Shown: one piece after another, positions 63,756 to 64,000 of the stretch
Layout: the number at the start of each line of letters is the position of its first letter
How positions within the stretch are numbered: position 1 is the stretch's first letter
Assembly: GCF_029931775.1 (NCBI RefSeq)
Contig: NC_079328.1
Location: 13,967,501 to 14,031,500 of the forward strand
DNA: 64,000 bases
Direction: 5' to 3'
Source: Euleptes europaea
Taxonomy: Eukaryota; Chordata; Lepidosauria; Squamata; Sphaerodactylidae
Notes under the pieces: generated by a model
The model's input: only the letters and a program-made list of their open reading frames with translations
What the model was told of the DNA's origin: nothing
The model's database searches: none
Made by a program: the position numbers and the translations under genes

Positions 63756-64000
63756 ACTCAAGTGGGATCCACTCAAGCGCAGTGCTCCACTTGGGGGCTG
63801 AAAGAAATGAGGTGGTACAGTCTGGTTCAAACTGATCTATGGTTTGTGACCCCTGAGAAGGCCAGGGAAAGGAGGAAAAGACACCATACAAAAGCAAGCA
63901 AAAGACAGGTGATATAGCATGCAAAAGGCAACTCTGTGATTCTTCTGCACCTTTTTTTTAAAGATGAAAAGGAGATGCAGGAAAATGGAGACCCAGAGAT

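Overview
The window is vertebrate nuclear DNA and most likely comes from a squamate reptile (lizard; gecko or skink-like is a guess). Two split genes with vertebrate exon/intron structure are present. The interspersed repeats are those typical of squamates: Sauria-type SINE with an (ACCTTT)n tail, MIR-like CORE-SINEs, tRNA-Ala-derived and 5S-derived SINEs, CR1, L2, RTE and L1 LINEs, Penelope-like elements, and a chromodomain Ty3/Gypsy element. I assigned the genes by remembered protein similarity, not by a database search.

Layout. 1-11.8 kb is gene-free and repeat-rich: an L2 LINE, a Sauria SINE, a solo LTR inside a 5S-derived SINE, and several MITEs. 11.83-12.46 kb is a CpG island, taken as the promoter and first non-coding exon of RELL2. 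RELL2 runs on the + strand; its coding exons lie from 13,567 to 37,437 and encode about 385 aa. Its introns are swollen by transposons, including a 6.1-kb Ty3/Gypsy chromovirus at 16,400-22,521 with almost identical LTRs. FCHSD1 lies convergently on the - strand from a stop at 41,366 to beyond the right edge. Eleven exons are visible, covering the end of the F-BAR region, a coiled linker, two SH3 domains and a proline-rich tail. RELL2 and FCHSD1 are neighbours in mammals too, so the pair is conserved synteny. HDAC3, the usual head-to-head neighbour of RELL2 in human, was not seen in the upstream 11 kb.

Repeats. Target-site duplications classify several families. One family with ends TAGGGTTGCC...GGCAACCCTA (called MITE-A here) has perfect or near-perfect 8-bp duplications at ten copies, so it is hAT-like. 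A second (MITE-D, CAGGGCCGG ends) also makes 8-bp duplications. A third (GGCCATTTATGCATGG ends) makes 3-bp duplications and looks PIF/Harbinger-like. The introns show nested and rearranged insertions: a chimeric 928-bp MITE that seems to have received about 750 bp from another copy 3.5 kb away, a 270-bp inverted duplication, a Penelope-like element with inverted terminal repeats and a GIY-YIG domain, and a 61-bp minisatellite.

I found no wholly new protein-coding system. The most unusual material is the layered history of the MITEs and the two Penelope-like foldback structures.
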